Assembly: GCF_043290135.1 (NCBI RefSeq)
Contig: NC_134703.1
Coordinates: forward strand, 115,443,005-115,507,004
DNA length: 64,000 nt
Origin: Rhipicephalus microplus
Lineage: Eukaryota; Arthropoda; Arachnida; Ixodida; Ixodidae
Direction: 5' to 3'
Part shown: positions 33,865 to 45,714 of the stretch, piece after piece
How positions within the stretch are numbered: the first letter of the stretch is position 1
Layout of the letters: every line of letters starts with the position of its first letter
Program-made: the position numbers and the translations under genes
Notes under the pieces: model-generated
What the model was told of the DNA's origin: nothing
Database searches by the model: none
What the model saw: the letters and a program-made list of their open reading frames with translations, nothing else

Positions 33865-34292
33865 AGCCCTCGCCAACCCAGCGACCGCGAGATACAGTGG
33901 AGGAGCATCCCATGACGGATCTCACTCGAGCCCAAGGTGAAGCCGCGGTGCAAGAGACAATGAATGATAAGATGATCGTGTTGAATGAGTTCACGGGCCG
34001 GGCAGCTGGACTTACGTCGGTACGACCTCAACCGAGCGACAGTGTAAAGGTGACGGAGTCGGCCAGCCAGGCCAAATGTTGGGACGTGAACAAGCGGGTG
34101 AATAACCGGGCAGGATCGGTTGAGCGTCATGACTCGTTAGCAGTGTCGGAAGTGACAACGATGGCTGAGACGCCGCCTCAGATACCGTCGTTGGAAGGGG
34201 CTTGCCGGAACAAAACGATCAAAAACAATAAGAAGAGATCGAGAGAGCACCGCAAGAAAGGGCGCAAGCGCCGCTCGAAATGCACAGGATAG
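33865..34292 (+). other. Spacer with basic C-terminal tail
   Basis: An open frame from 33768 overlaps the protease and runs to 34292. Its second half is rich in Ser/Thr/Glu and ends KKRSREHRKKGRKRRSKC. It may be the fused remains of pol ends after an internal deletion, or a separate accessory frame. I do not recognise it. Confidence 0.35.
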
Positions 34293-34671
34293 GTGCTGAG
34301 GTCAAATCGGAATGTGTTTGGCAGGGCTGAGTGCCATCTGTTGTGTTAATGTTCGTGTTATCTTGTGTCACAGCTGTATGTCGAGCGAATCAAAATGTTT
34401 GTTGTGGTGATGTGATGTATAGTATTGTACAATTGTGGTAATGAGAGCTTTGTATATTTGTATTGTTTGAATTATGTGATGAAGCATTGTATTCATGTAC
34501 CTGTGGCTATACTCTATGTGTTGTGAGATTGAGTTGCAATGAACAGTTGTATTGAGTGATCCATTGTGAATGTGACGTGTCATCAGCGACGGACTATGTT
34601 ACAGTCTTTGAGAGTGTGGGGACTGTTCGCGCTCGTTTGTGTGTTTTTGAATATTATGAGATAATATTCTT

Positions 34672-34685
34672 AAAGTGGGGGGCAG
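34672..34685 (+). promoter_or_regulatory. Polypurine tract
   Basis: A purine-rich run AAGTGGGGGGCAG directly abuts the 3' LTR at 34686, as expected for the plus-strand primer. Confidence 0.65.
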
Positions 34686-35854
34686 TGTCACAGAACGAGC
34701 GCTCAAAAAGGGCGCGCCGCCAAATTCTCGTGACGAAACGCGGGAAAGACGCCGCGAGGTCAACGAAAAAAAAAGAGAAAACAAGCATCCAAGGGCTCCC
34801 CTGGCGCGCGACCCTCCCCTCTCGGAAGCGTAGGTTCGCCCACGAACCTCCTCACCCCACAACGGCGGCCGAGCAAGCACTCGAATGTTCTAGATGGAAA
34901 GGGGCGTGGTTTATGCCGGGTTGAGTCATCCGTCGCGGACGGCATTCGAACTGTCTCGCCCTCTCCCCAGCTTTTGCTGCGTATCGCGCCGAGGAAACGA
35001 CGAGAACTTTCTGGAATCTCGCGCGGAATGTATTTAATGGAGCAGCTGAGGTGAGAGATCAGGAGAAGACGGAAATTAGCGCCAGAGCGCGTAGGGATTC
35101 CGCCGTGTGCTCGGCGAAAGTTTTGTCCGTAGAGACAAAGCAGGAGAAGAAGATGATTTCCACCTGAGGGGTGACGACTCGAGCTACAGGTAAGAGTGTG
35201 TGTGTTTACCGCTATCGAGCTAAGACGCGTGGAAACAGCTGCGTGTGTGAAGCCGACGTGTTTCCGGCGAAGAAGTTGAAGCTTGGCGAGCGGCCAATTG
35301 AAGACGCGAGGTTTCCTGGAAGAGAAACTTCGGGGGCGAAGACGCCAGGTTTCCTGGAAGAGAAACTTCGGGGGGCAGCGGAACGACAACAACGCTGGAC
35401 TTTGAGTGATTCTCGGAAGAGTATCATCCAGACTTTTGTTCCAAGAACTTCGGACTGAATATGTTTTCCATCTCTTTAGTCTTTAAGTGTCTTGGTTGTT
35501 CAATGCATGCGACTGCATTGTAGTGCGTATTGTTGTCTGTGTCCGTTGTTTCGAGTGTGGCTGATTGTACTGTGTAGTACGTTGTTTGATTGGTGACATA
35601 TTGTATGCAACTATTGTGGAGTGTGCATTCTTGTGTATTGTTTTCGATCTGCCATTATTGAGAATATAATTTTGTTTTGTTGATCAACTCTCATCTCTGA
35701 CTTGTTCTTTGGGCCATAGCCGGCGTCCGCTGGCGCGCCAAAGAAGGACCACTTCTGAATTGTCCACGCTTTCGTGGTGCGGTTCGGGGGGCCGATACTT
35801 CGGCCCTTGGAATTAGCCCGGCGATAGCCTCCTGAATTAACGGGACCTGTGACA
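34686..35854 (+). repeat. 3' LTR
   Basis: Starts TGTCACAGAACGAGCG and ends GGGACCTGTGACA, followed by the CATGG target duplication. It carries the same doubled AGGTTTCCTGGAAGAG unit as the 5' LTR. Confidence 0.9.
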
Positions 35855-36557
35855 CATGGTCATCGATGTTGCTGACTGCAGCGAAAGCGCGGGCATTGTC
35901 CTTGACAGAGATACTCGAATTTGATACTCGAATTTGGCAATGAAAAAAGGAAAAAAAACGCTGCATCTGGATTGTTGAGTGATAAACGTTATAATGTATA
36001 TCCCCGTGAACACGGTAGTAATTATTTCGATAAAACATTTTCACGCCGCTTCCGGCAATTGTAATGCCAGATTGCGCTATCCATGGACGGCCCTGCCTCC
36101 TCCCCTCCATCCCCCGCATAGGGCGTGCGTCTCAGTGGAATTAGTCGCATTGCGGACGAACTGCCGAGGATGTCGAACGGAGTGGCATCTTCTCGCGTCG
36201 CATGGCCTCGAATCTACCTGTTCGGTGACACCCTGACGCAGGTGAGAAAGCGCGGAACCGTTTTCTCGAATCACGAGTTATACGCTCTCAAACTTCCCTT
36301 TTGTATAGAGAAATGAAAGTTGGTCGAGTTGCGGATACTTCGCATTAGGCACCGTAAACTGAAGAAATAAGCGCTGGATTTCAACTCTTGTATAGAGAGT
36401 AGAGAGAGAGAGTGAAGTGAGGAAAAAGTTTAGTCGGCGAGTGAGTTCTGGCCCTGTTTTGAATCCTGGGCCACCACACGATCGTCCCTTCGGGGTGTGC
36501 CCGTACCACGCAGGGCCAGGGCACTGGCACACCAGTTCACAGAATGAAGTAGAGAGT
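35855..36557 (+). repeat. T block, copy 2, right part
   Basis: Resumes at CATGGTCATCGATG behind the Ty3/gypsy element, includes exon 1 at 36170 and the AG-repeat near 36400, and runs directly into R at GAAATATTGAG. Confidence 0.85.
36170..36241 (+). pseudogene. IAH1-like: IAH1-like esterase exon 1, copy 2
   Basis: Twenty-four codons ending FGDTLTQ and followed by a good GTGAGA donor. The peptide differs from copy 1 at one residue (T for A before the last Q). The catalytic Ser-to-Thr change is shared. The leader with TCAGTGGAATTAGT is also conserved. Exon 2 lies 20 kb downstream, across several younger insertions. Whether it is used as an alternative first exon cannot be told from sequence. 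Confidence 0.75.
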
Positions 36558-37490
36558 GAAATATTGAGTAAAGTATTGACGGGCCAGTCTCAATAAGGTG
36601 TGATGCCACAATCAAGGGCGTAGCCAGGGGATGCCCTATTTTATTTGCAACAGGCTCGAAGTTGAAAAGAAGCAACATAACAGAGCATGATTCAACTTTG
36701 TTGTTGAGTTGTGAGTGGAACACTCAGTGGCATTTTATGAGTTCATGCTTCCACGTTTGACACGTTGAACCGACGCCGCGGCACCCAGTGACTTTCGGTT
36801 GTCCTGTTTGATAAAGCAGATCAGGCATTCACCTTAAAAAAAAAAACAGCAACAGGAAAATCGATAAGATGAGTATAAGACAACCGAGGCGTAAATTGTA
36901 AGTCAAACTTCTTGATTCAACATAAAAATAGCCTGTTCATCGCCAGCCTTCTCACTTCATTTGCAATTAGCATAAAAATATTTTGGGTAGACACCACATG
37001 AAAATAAGTAAATAAAAATTATGTATACATTCTACATGGTTCAAAAGTTACGAACAACAGAAGTTCATCGTGCACCACTGCCATTGCTAAAGGCGAGCAA
37101 GATGGCCTGGAAAAGAGACCCGTCTGCCCATCAGCTTTGCGCAGAGGCGGTGTCGTACCCAATGAAGTGATAACTGAGGGGCGACTATTGCTAGTTGAAA
37201 ACTTTTCCCAATACCCCGCCTGGGCGACGTGAAATACCGTCGGCCGTGGCAATTTTTGGACGGCCTTAACGGGCCTTACATTAAAATTCAAAAACAGATG
37301 GATGAGGTACTCACGGTTAATCGCAGTGTGGCGCTGTTGGTAATCCCGAGCAGCGTCCAATGCTGGCGTGGCTCACGGGGCGCTCTAGCTGAAGCGTCGA
37401 CAGACTTGTTTTTTTTTTTTAGTAGGGGTGAAACGTGTTACGTTATGGGTCGTATCCGTCCTGTGTCGTCGGAGTAGTAGCCAGTTTTTA
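36558..37490 (-). repeat. R block, copy 4
   Basis: Complete, from GAAATATTGAGTAAAG to AGTAGCCAGTTTTTA. The minus-strand 113-codon frame (37019-37360) is open. At 37490 it is interrupted by the MITE; the S block that should follow begins at 46203. Confidence 0.88.
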
Positions 37491-39558
37491 AAGGGCCACT
37501 CACCAGGTTTGACAATATTCAGCTGACAAGCGCAATGCGTAGACGAGGCGTTCATGATCACGTCTGCAAAATTTTGCAACGCTACACGCCGCGAAAATGG
37601 GCCAAATTTCAAGATGAACGCTCCTCCCTTTCCTTCTGCCGGCGCGTGCCCAGAGAATGAGGGCATGACGTGGGCGTAGGAATGACCCTACGTACACGGC
37701 AATGCAGTGACGTTGGTCCTCTACGTAGACGACTCTTCTCTGACGTTGCAAACAGTGGCACGTGACAAGGCGAAAATATTTAGCAGTACATGCGTAGTTC
37801 ATGTAATTTATTGCTTGAAGATATCAATAAAGCTTTAGATAAATAAGGAGACACAATAGGCTAATGTGAGCGTCTTTTTTCCATTTTTCTCCCGTGAATT
37901 GCAACGAGATGCGGGGCTTAAATCAAGTCACGGTTCGTTATCCCAATGCACAACTCATACTAATGAGGGACTTGAACTACCCGAATATTGATTGGTTGCA
38001 CGCATGCCCACTTACCAACCCACCGACAACTGAGGCCAACCAGTTTATCACCACCTTTATGGATTTTGGTTTAACACAAATCGTCACCTCACCCACACGT
38101 GTCACTCAAACTTCTTCTTCCCTTATAGACCTAGTACTAACGTCATCAGAGACTGTCACGTCACCCGTATTGCACATGCCTGGCCTGAGCGACCATAATA
38201 TTTTGCATTTCACATTCGATTTGTCGCATGCACCATCAGTAAAACAGTCCAAGAACATCAGAGACTACAACAAGGGTAACTATCTAGCCATTAATAATGA
38301 ACTGTGCTCCTTTTTAGACATTTTCTTACCAGGTTATCTTGGGCGCTCAGTAGAAACTAATTGGTGTTTGTTTCGTAATAAAGTGTCTGAACTAATTCAT
38401 CTCCATATCCCTCTTCGCCGGGTGTACTCCAATAACCAAGCTCCATGGTATAACAGATACTTAAACCGACTTTCCAACAGGAAAAAAAGAATTTTTAGAA
38501 TCGCTAAGTATTCACTTAAACCGGCCAACTGGACAAAGTACAAGACAGCCTCTTTAGCATATTCGCGAGCGCTAAAGGCTACTAAATTCTCGTTCTTCAA
38601 TGTAACCTTGCCGAACATCCTGAAGACTAACCCTAAACGTTTCTTGAGTATAATGAAACCACTTAGCACCAGTAAAGTATCATGGCTTACACCCACCGGC
38701 GATCCCGTCCCCGACCATCTTTGTTCTACTTTGCTAAATGATACATTCATTAAGTCGTTTTCTTCTGATTATACCCAACGTCCTGAGCTTCAGTCGTACA
38801 ATCATTTTGCGATGGATCCCACCACGTTTGACTCGCATGGCATCGTCACAATTATGACAACCTGAAACTAACGTCTTCTCACGGTATTGATAGAATTATC
38901 AGTAAATTTTTAAAGAATACTAAAGAATACAGTTCTATCATCCTGAAATGCATATTTTCACAATCTTATCATGATGGTGTGCTACCTGGAGACGGGAGAA
39001 CTGCTGCGATTATTTCAGTACATAAAGGCGGTGATAAACATTGTCCTTCTAACTATCGTCCTATATCTCTCACATGTGTACCATGCAAAATAATGGAACA
39101 TATAATATTTTCTCACCTCTTTAATTTTCTAGAGGATAGTAGCTTCTTTTCTTCAACTCAGCATGGCTTTCGAAAGATTTTTTTTTGTGATACTCAACTA
39201 ATTTCTTTTACTAATGATTTGCATTTATCTTTGGGCTCTGCTTCTTTACCTGACTGTATATGTCTTGAGTTTGCTAAAGCGTTTGATAAAGTTAACCATT
39301 CCCTGCTCTTATATAAACTAAGTGTTCTAAAAATTGACCCTGCAGTTTTTAACTGGATTCGTGCATTCCTTACTTCTCGTGTTCAATTTGACAGCACTAA
39401 CGATGTTAATTTTTCCACTGCACCGGTTGATTCTGTGGTTCCTCAAGGATCAGTACTTGGCCCCCTGCTATTCCTAAACTATGTAAATGAATTACCTTCT
39501 ACTGTTACTTACAAAATTTGTTTGTTCGCTGACGACTGTGTTATTTACTGTAAAATAT

Positions 39559-39708
39559 TGTTACGGGGACTAAAGTATACACTGGCGAGCAAATGCGTAA
39601 TGGCGAATATACTGGCGAGCTAATGCGTACAACGCTGCTGCAGTCCGAGCACGTTCACGCTCAGCACTTCGTCGTCGTCATCCTCAGGCATCTACTTAGC
39701 CCGTGACA
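39559..39708 (-). repeat. 3' LTR of element A
   Basis: 150 bp, TGTTACGGGG to GCCCGTGACA. The motif ACTGGCGAGCxAATG is doubled inside. The purine-biased GGCGGGTAA beside it (39709-39718, minus strand) is a weak polypurine tract candidate. Confidence 0.88.
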
Positions 39709-39744
39709 TTACCCGCCGGCGGCAGAAGCACCGTCCCGGTGCGA

Positions 39745-42700
39745 TCAATTCTCGGGGCGTGAGTAGTATGGTTTAAGCCGTGAGACGTGCACTATATCGG
39801 TCGGGACTGAAGCTTGTACTGACGTGGTATGGAGTGGAGCTATCTCATAGGTCACGCTGGTGACCTTGCGTATGACGCGGTAGGGGCCATCGTAACGGGA
39901 CATCAGTTTTTCGCAGAGACCAACACGACGTGATGGTAACCACAGCAAGACGAGTGACCCCGGAAAGTACTGTACGTCGCGGTGCCGGCGATCGTAAGCA
40001 CTCTTTTGGTTAAGCTGCGAGGCACATAAACGATCCTGGGCGACTTGGCGGGCGATGTCAGCTCGAGCCAGGGCATCACGAGCATAAGCAGTCGATGAGG
40101 GGGCGTCAGATTGGAGCATGGTGTCCATGGGCAAAGGCGGGTCATAACCAAACAGTAGGTAAAAAGGGGAAAATCCGGCTGTATCATGGCGTGAACTGTT
40201 GTATGCGAAGGTAACGAAAGGTAAGTGGATGTCCCAATCTTTGTGATCCTTGGAGACGTACATCGCTAACATATCCGTCAGGGTGCGGTTGAGGCGTTCC
40301 GTGAGGCCGTTGGTTTGCGGATGGTACGCTGTAGTGAACTTGTGGTGAGTAGAGCAGGATCGCAGGAGCTCGTCGACTACTTTAGATAGAAAACAGCTGA
40401 CGCGGTCGGTGATCAACTGACGAGGAGCACCATGACGCATAATGATGTCATGAAGAAGGAAATCGACTACATCAGTAGCGCAGCTGGTGGGGAGGGCGCG
40501 TGTAACGGCATACCGCGTTGCGTAGTCGGTAGCAATAGCAATCCACTTATTACCGGTGGCCGACACGGGAAAGGGTCCTAGAAGATCGAGGCCGACTCGG
40601 AAAAATGGCTCATCTGGTACTTCAATGGGCTGGAGGGTACCAGCAGGTCTCAGAGCAGGTGTCTTGCGGCGCTGGCAGAGGTCGCATGCCGCAACGTACT
40701 GTCGCAGAGAATGGTAGAGGCCAGGCCAAAAGAATCGGCGGTGAATGCGGTCATACGTGCGTGACACCCCTAGGTGTCCAGCGGAGGGGGCATCTTGCAG
40801 CTGGACCAAAACGTCTGAGCGAAGATGCACAGGAACAACGAGTAAAAGCTCAGCACCATCAGGGCGGGCGTTGTAGCGGTGCAAGATGTCGTTGTGAAGA
40901 ACGAACAGTTGTAAGGAGTGGTCAGGGTGGGGAGAGTGCAGACCTTTGATAATAGCACGCAAAGAGGGGTCGCGGCGTTGTTCAGCAGCTATGTCGGTGA
41001 AGTTGGTAATTGAAAGAACGAGGGCCTCTTGCTCATCTTCCCTCGTGTCAGGGGGATCGACTGGGTAACGGGACAAGCAGTCAGCATCCTTGTGAAGTTG
41101 TCCGGATTTATAGGATACGGAAAAAGTGTACTCTTGTAAGCGCAGCGCCCAGCGACCAAGGCGTCCCGTAGGGTCCTTCAGTGAGGAGAGCCAGCAAAGG
41201 GCATGGTGGTCCGTAATAACTGAGAATGGTCGGCCATACAGGTACGGTCGGAATTTCGCAATGGCCCAGACGACAGCTAAGCACTCGCGTTCTGTAATGG
41301 AATAATTTTGTTCCGAGCGCGACAACAGTCGGCTTGCATACGCGATGACGCGGTGCATGCCTTGTTGCCGCTGCGCCAACACTGCGCCTATGCCGTGGCC
41401 ACTGGCGTCAGTACGAAGCTCCGTGGCGGCAGATGGGTCGAAGTGTGCTAGGACTGGTAGATTGGTGAGAATGTCAACGAGCGACGAGAAGGCGTTTGCT
41501 TGCTGTTGGCCCCAGGTGAATGTGACATCCGTTTTGAGGAGGCAGGTTAGAGGACGGGCTACTTCAGCAAACTTCTCGACAAAACGACGGAAATAGGAGC
41601 ACAGTCCCAGAAAACTTCGGACATCCTTGGCTGAGCGGGGTGTCGGGAAGTCGCGAACTGCTCGGACTTTCGCAGGGTCTGGTTGAACGCCCGCAGCGTT
41701 AACAAGATGGCCGAGTACGCAGATCTGGCGTTGCCCAAAGCGGCATTTGGACGAGTTAAGTTGCAAGTTGGCACGTCGGAAAACATCAAGCACTGTGGAC
41801 AGACGGGTAAGATGGTCGTCGAGAGTAGTCGAAAAAACAATAACGTCGTCAAGATAGCAGAGGCAGATGGTCCACTTCATGCCTTGAAGGGGAGAGTCCA
41901 TCATGCGCTCAAATGTCGCGGGGGCATTGCATAATCCAAAAGGCATCATCTTGAACTGATAAAGTCCATCAGGAGTCACGAAGGCCGTCTTCTCTCTGTC
42001 TTTGTCGTTCACAGCGATCTGCCAGTAGCCTGAGCGAAGGTCTATTGAAGAGAAATATTTGGCACCGTGCAAGCAATCGAGTGCATCATCAATGCGCGGT
42101 AGGGGATAGACATCTTTCTTGGTAATATGGTTGAGATGGCGGTAATCAACACAGAATCTCCAGCTATTGTCCTTCTATTTAACAAGTACAACGGGTGTGG
42201 ACCAGGGACTAGATGAGGGTTCGATTATGCCCTTATCAAGCATTTTATCGACTTCTCGCTGTATAATAGCACGCTCCGGGGCTGACACACGGTAGGGTCG
42301 TCGGCGAATGGGTCGAGCGTCACCGGTGTCGATGCGATGGGTTACCACGGATGTCTGGCCCAAATTACGGTCGCCGAAGTCAAAGATGTCCTGATAAGAA
42401 GCAAGCAAACGGCAGAAAGCAGAGACTTGTTCAGAGGTGAGCTTGTCAGATAGCATTGGCTTAAAAAGGTCGGAACAGGAACGTGACGAGAACGACGTTG
42501 ATGAAAAATCGGGTGGCGAATCGGTGGTTAGGGCGGAAACTGTGTGGTCGACCAGTGGTGTCAGATGCGCAAGTGACATGCCGCGAGGAATAACTTGCGC
42601 TGAGAGGCCGAAATTGAGGACGGGAAATGAAGTTCGGTTGTCCTTAACGGTAACCACCGTGTTGGGGAGTGCAACATTGCGTGTCATGGCGACGTCAGAA

Positions 42701-43256
42701 ATTGGGGCAGCAGCATAATCACCATCGGGTACTGCAGGATATGGCGAGAGGTGGACTTGGACTGCGGCTTGCGGCGGAAGTCTGAGGAAATCGACAGAGC
42801 GTAGACGAGGTGGGCTGGTAGAGATGGTCTCCGAAAAGGATGGTAGTTCGAGCCGAAGAAGACCTTTGGAACAGTCAATGAGCGCAGCGTGTGAAGTCAG
42901 AAAGTCGAGTCCAAGGATGAGGTCATGAGGGCAATTTTCCAGTACAGCGAACAGAACTGAAGTTTGATGCTCAGAAATTGTTAATCGCGCAGTGCACATT
43001 CCAAGCACATCAGGAGTACTCCCATCCGCTGTACGAACGGTAGGTGTAATCGCAGGCGTCAGAACTTTTTGGAGGCGGCGGCGGAGGTCTAAGCTCATCA
43101 CAGATATTTGTGCACCGGTATCAATAAGAGCAGTTATAGGTAAACCATCAACGAGAATCGTAAGAAGGTTGCACCGCTGGTCGGGAGTAATCAGAGGATT
43201 TGCAGTCCGAGTCGTGTATGCAGCGTCACCTCCAGGGGCTGCACCGGCTAGTTTTC
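39745..43256 (-). pseudogene. pol: pol of element A: PR, RT, RNase H, IN
   Basis: Protease: LPITALIDTGAQISV and LILGLDFL. RT starts with DTGDARPIRRRPYRVS; a TAG at 42177-42175 replaces a lysine-type codon in VVLVK..KDNSWRFCVDYR. It continues with [27 protein letters not shown] and YLDDVIVF. RNase H: LRTDASGHGIGAVL, YSITERECLAVVWA. Integrase: zinc region CDLCQRRK, then VGLDLLGPFP, LITDRVSCF (the usual G after DR is V) and TNGLTERLNRTL, with a GPY/F module SRYDGPYRVIRKV. Except for one stop it is full length. Confidence 0.92.
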
Positions 43257-44414
43257 CGAGCGACGGTCATAGGGAGACCGAGAACGGCGGGGTTGTGGCG
43301 AGCGGGACTGACGACGCACGGGCGATGGCGAGCGGCTGGTCCGACGTTCTGGATTATGCTCTGCACCTGTCTCTGCACGGTAGGACGGGGCATAAGGTGC
43401 ACGTTCTTAGCGAGGCCGCCAATCATAGAAGCTCGGTCGAGGTGATGAGGTCCAACGGCTGCGGCAATGGCGAGCGATGTGTCCTATCCGATGGCACGTG
43501 AAACATATGGGCCGATCATCATGAGTGCGCCATTCAGCTGGGTTTCGTCGTGGCGCGAACGTGCGCTTCGGAGTGGCAGCCGCAACGACTGGAGCCGAGC
43601 TGGAAGTAGCAGGGGCATTTTGATGAGGTGGCGAAATGCCCATATTCGCGATCTCTTGGCGAACCACGGCCTGTATCATTGAAACAGCATCGGGGTTGTG
43701 TCCTGGCGCGTTGAAGTTAGATATAGCGGGAGCCATAGCCTCGAGTTCCCGACGGACTATTCTGGTGACGTTTTCTGGCGCTGGTGGTTGGTGTAGTGTG
43801 GGCAAATCTTCGCAAGAGGACGTAGCCGCCGTGTTGGGAAGGCGGTCAAATCGGTGAACTATGCGCCTACTTTTTGCCTGTTCGAAGCGACGACATGCTT
43901 CGATGACCGACTCCACCGTCGAGCAGTCCTTGCACAGGAGAAAATTGAAGGCGTCATCCGCAATTTCTTTCAGGATGTGTCCGACTTTGTCCTCGTCGAG
44001 CATGTCCTTGTCGACCTTGCGGCACAAAGCCGACACGTCCTGGATGTACGCGATGTACGGCTCTGTGGATGTCTGAGCACGAGTCGCAAGCTCTTTCTTT
44101 GTGGCCACTTGACGTCCGATGGGTTTCCCAAATAGATAGCGAAATTTCTGCTTACAGACGTCCCAGCTAGTCAACTCTTCTTGATGTGTCTCGTACCAGA
44201 GTTTTGCCGTGCCATGCAAGTAGAAAATGATGTTCGCCAGCATAAGCGTCGGATCCCAATGGTTGCTGCTGCTGACGCGCTCATATTGAACCAGCCAGTC
44301 ATCGATGTCTATGCCACTTGTGCCGTTGAATGGGCCTGGGTCACGAGGTTGCAGCACAACGATCGGCTGCGGGGCTGACGGATCTTGTTGACATTGAGTA
44401 GCCTGGTCAGTCAT
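43248..44414 (-). pseudogene. gag: gag of element A
   Basis: Starts MTDQATQCQQDPSAPQ at 44414. The capsid-like core (FNGTSGIDIDDWLVQYE, WETHQEE replaced by WYETHQEEL, FRYLFGKP) is followed by one knuckle, CFTCHRIGHIARHC. A TAA at 43409-43407 interrupts it, but the same frame continues as an Arg/Ser-rich tail (RRTSRSPSPVRRQSRSPQ) to a TAG at 43250-43248. The tail matches the style of gag in element B, which shows that the first stop is a mutation and the second is the real end. Confidence 0.85.
43250..43258 (-). promoter_or_regulatory. Candidate -1 frameshift site, element A
   Basis: Minus strand reads CGGAAAAC directly before the gag stop TAG; pol is open in the -1 frame across this point. 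Element B has CGGGAAAAC before its gag TGA with the same frame relation. Conservation between two diverged elements supports a programmed -1 shift. Confidence 0.6.
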
Positions 44415-44499
44415 CGTGGTAGCTGCAATGCGCCGTCCGCTGCGAAGATCCAGCTCATTGGGCTGTATAGCGAGTGGTACCCCGCACCTCCACCAATGA

Positions 44500-44649
44500 T
44501 GTTACGGGGAATAACGTATACACTGGCGAGCAAATGAGTACTGGCGAATATACTGGCGAGCTAATGCGTACAACGCTGCTGCAGCCCGAGCACGTTCACG
44601 CTCAGCACTTCGTCGTCATCATCCTCAGGCATCTACTTAGCCCGTGGCA
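44500..44649 (-). repeat. 5' LTR of element A
   Basis: 150 bp, TGTTACGGGG to GCCCGTGGCA in plus orientation. Beside it the minus strand reads TTGGTGGAGGTGCGGGG (about 44477-44495), the primer-binding-site candidate; element B has TTGGTGGAGGGTGCTGA at the same place. Confidence 0.88.
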
Positions 44650-45653
44650 ATATCTAATGACAATGATATTCATTCTCTGCTGGCTGATCTCAATAACATG
44701 CTTCATTTGTGTTCTATTTGGAAATTGGAACTAAACATTCAAAAATGAAAGTACATGAGGATTTCTCGGTCGAGTACAACTTGTCCTACTTACTTTCTTC
44801 ACAGTCACCCCCTTGAAACTGTAACATCTTACCGGTACCTCGGCGTCCACATAACTGACACTTTGTCCGGGAAATTACATACAGAACATATAGCGTCCAA
44901 AGCTAATAATATACTGGGTTACCTTCAAAGAAACTTCTTTCTTGCTCTATCGTCACTAAAGTTATTATTATTACCACATACGTCCGTCCTCAAATGGAAT
45001 ACGCTTCGTCTGTTTGGCACTCCGGTCAGGTAACGTTATCACACATGTTGGAATCCGTTCAAAATCGTTCAGCTCGTTTCATTTTGGCTAACTACCATCG
45101 TTCAGCTAGTGTCACTGAAATGAAGGCATCTCCAAACCTCATCCCACTAGTTACCCGCTGAAAGCGCACTCGCATTTGCCTGTTTCAGAAATATTCTATA
45201 ATAATCCTACACTCCGTTCCCGTTTAATCCAAGCTGCTCCCTTCATTTCTCTTCGCCGTAATCACCAACAAAAAGTCACAGTCCCCCATTGCAACACAGT
45301 AACATATGCCCAATCATATCTCCCAAGAACTTGTAATGAATGGAATTCCCTGCCTGCATCAATAACAAGCATCAATGAATCGATTCAATTTAAGAATGTC
45401 CTTAAAACAATGATTACCTAATTACCCCCTGTATGTTTGTTGAACAGTTTATTTGTATTGCTTTGTGCCTTCACCATGTAATAAAAATAAAGTTAGTGTT
45501 ATCATTTGCTTTATTATGATGTGAGTTGTTGGGAGTAATAATCTTTGTACCCCAATTAGTGACAACATTTTTATGCCATTTGCTTTGTAGTCCTTGTTTT
45601 TTTCATTGTTGTGCATGCCATTCCCCTTTGAAATGTACTGTGTACCCTGAGGG

Positions 45654-45658
45654 TAAAA

Positions 45659-45713
<55 letters not shown>
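45654..45713 (+). repeat. (TAAA)n tail of the CR1/L2-like LINE
   Basis: About 14 tetranucleotides directly after the GTGTACCCTGAGGG end of the LINE 3' UTR. It marks the 3' terminus of the insertion. Confidence 0.92.

Positions 45714-45714
<1 letters not shown>

Larger units (their letters stand above)
30744..35854 (+). mobile_element. Non-autonomous Ty3/gypsy-type LTR element
   Basis: A 5.1-kb element with LTRs of 1168 bp (30744-31911) and 1169 bp (34686-35854), TG..CA ends and a 5-bp target duplication CATGG (30739-30743, 35855-35859). The internal part is only 2774 bp: a damaged gag with two CCHC knuckles, an aspartic protease, then about 400 bp of spacer ending in a basic tail. RT, RNase H and integrase are absent. 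It would need another element's enzymes. Confidence 0.9.
39559..44649 (-). mobile_element. Ty3/gypsy element A, short LTRs
   Basis: A 5091-bp element on the minus strand with 150-bp LTRs (39559-39708; 44500-44649) that differ at about 7 positions. Target duplication ATAT at 39555-39558 and 44650-44653. Excising element and one ATAT restores the LINE reading frame exactly. Contents: gag, then protease, RT, RNase H and integrase in the -1 frame. One nonsense codon in gag and one in pol. Confidence 0.93.
37894..45421 (+). pseudogene. CR1/L2-like ORF2 remains: EN end and RT, split
   Basis: Endonuclease end: LILMRDLNYPNIDW (GDLN altered to RDLN), SLIDLVLTS, GLSDHNIL. A 1-nt shift near 38857 precedes the RT: RPISLTCVPCKIMEH, LEFAKAFDKVNH, SVVPQGSVLGPLLFL and LFADDCVIYCK at 39520-39554. 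The Ty3/gypsy element splits the gene there. From 44650 the text resumes in phase (ISNDNDIHSLLADLNNML). A stop at 44745, further shifts near 45030 and 45165, and the usual CR1 ending (NEWNSLPASI..FKNVLK) follow. Confidence 0.82.
37869..45710 (+). mobile_element. CR1/L2-like LINE, 5' truncated, inside the MITE
   Basis: About 2.75 kb of LINE once the Ty3/gypsy element at 39559-44653 is removed. It begins within the endonuclease, lacks RNase H, and ends in a (TAAA)n tail at 45654-45710. The 7-mer TAATGTG at 37862-37868 and 45711-45717 is a possible target duplication. Protein phrases fit the CR1/L2 group. Confidence 0.82.

Noticed and set aside
37500..37802. Minus-strand frame in the MITE as a transposase remnant
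   Set aside because: No transposase motif, and the MITE is only about 860 bp without insertions.
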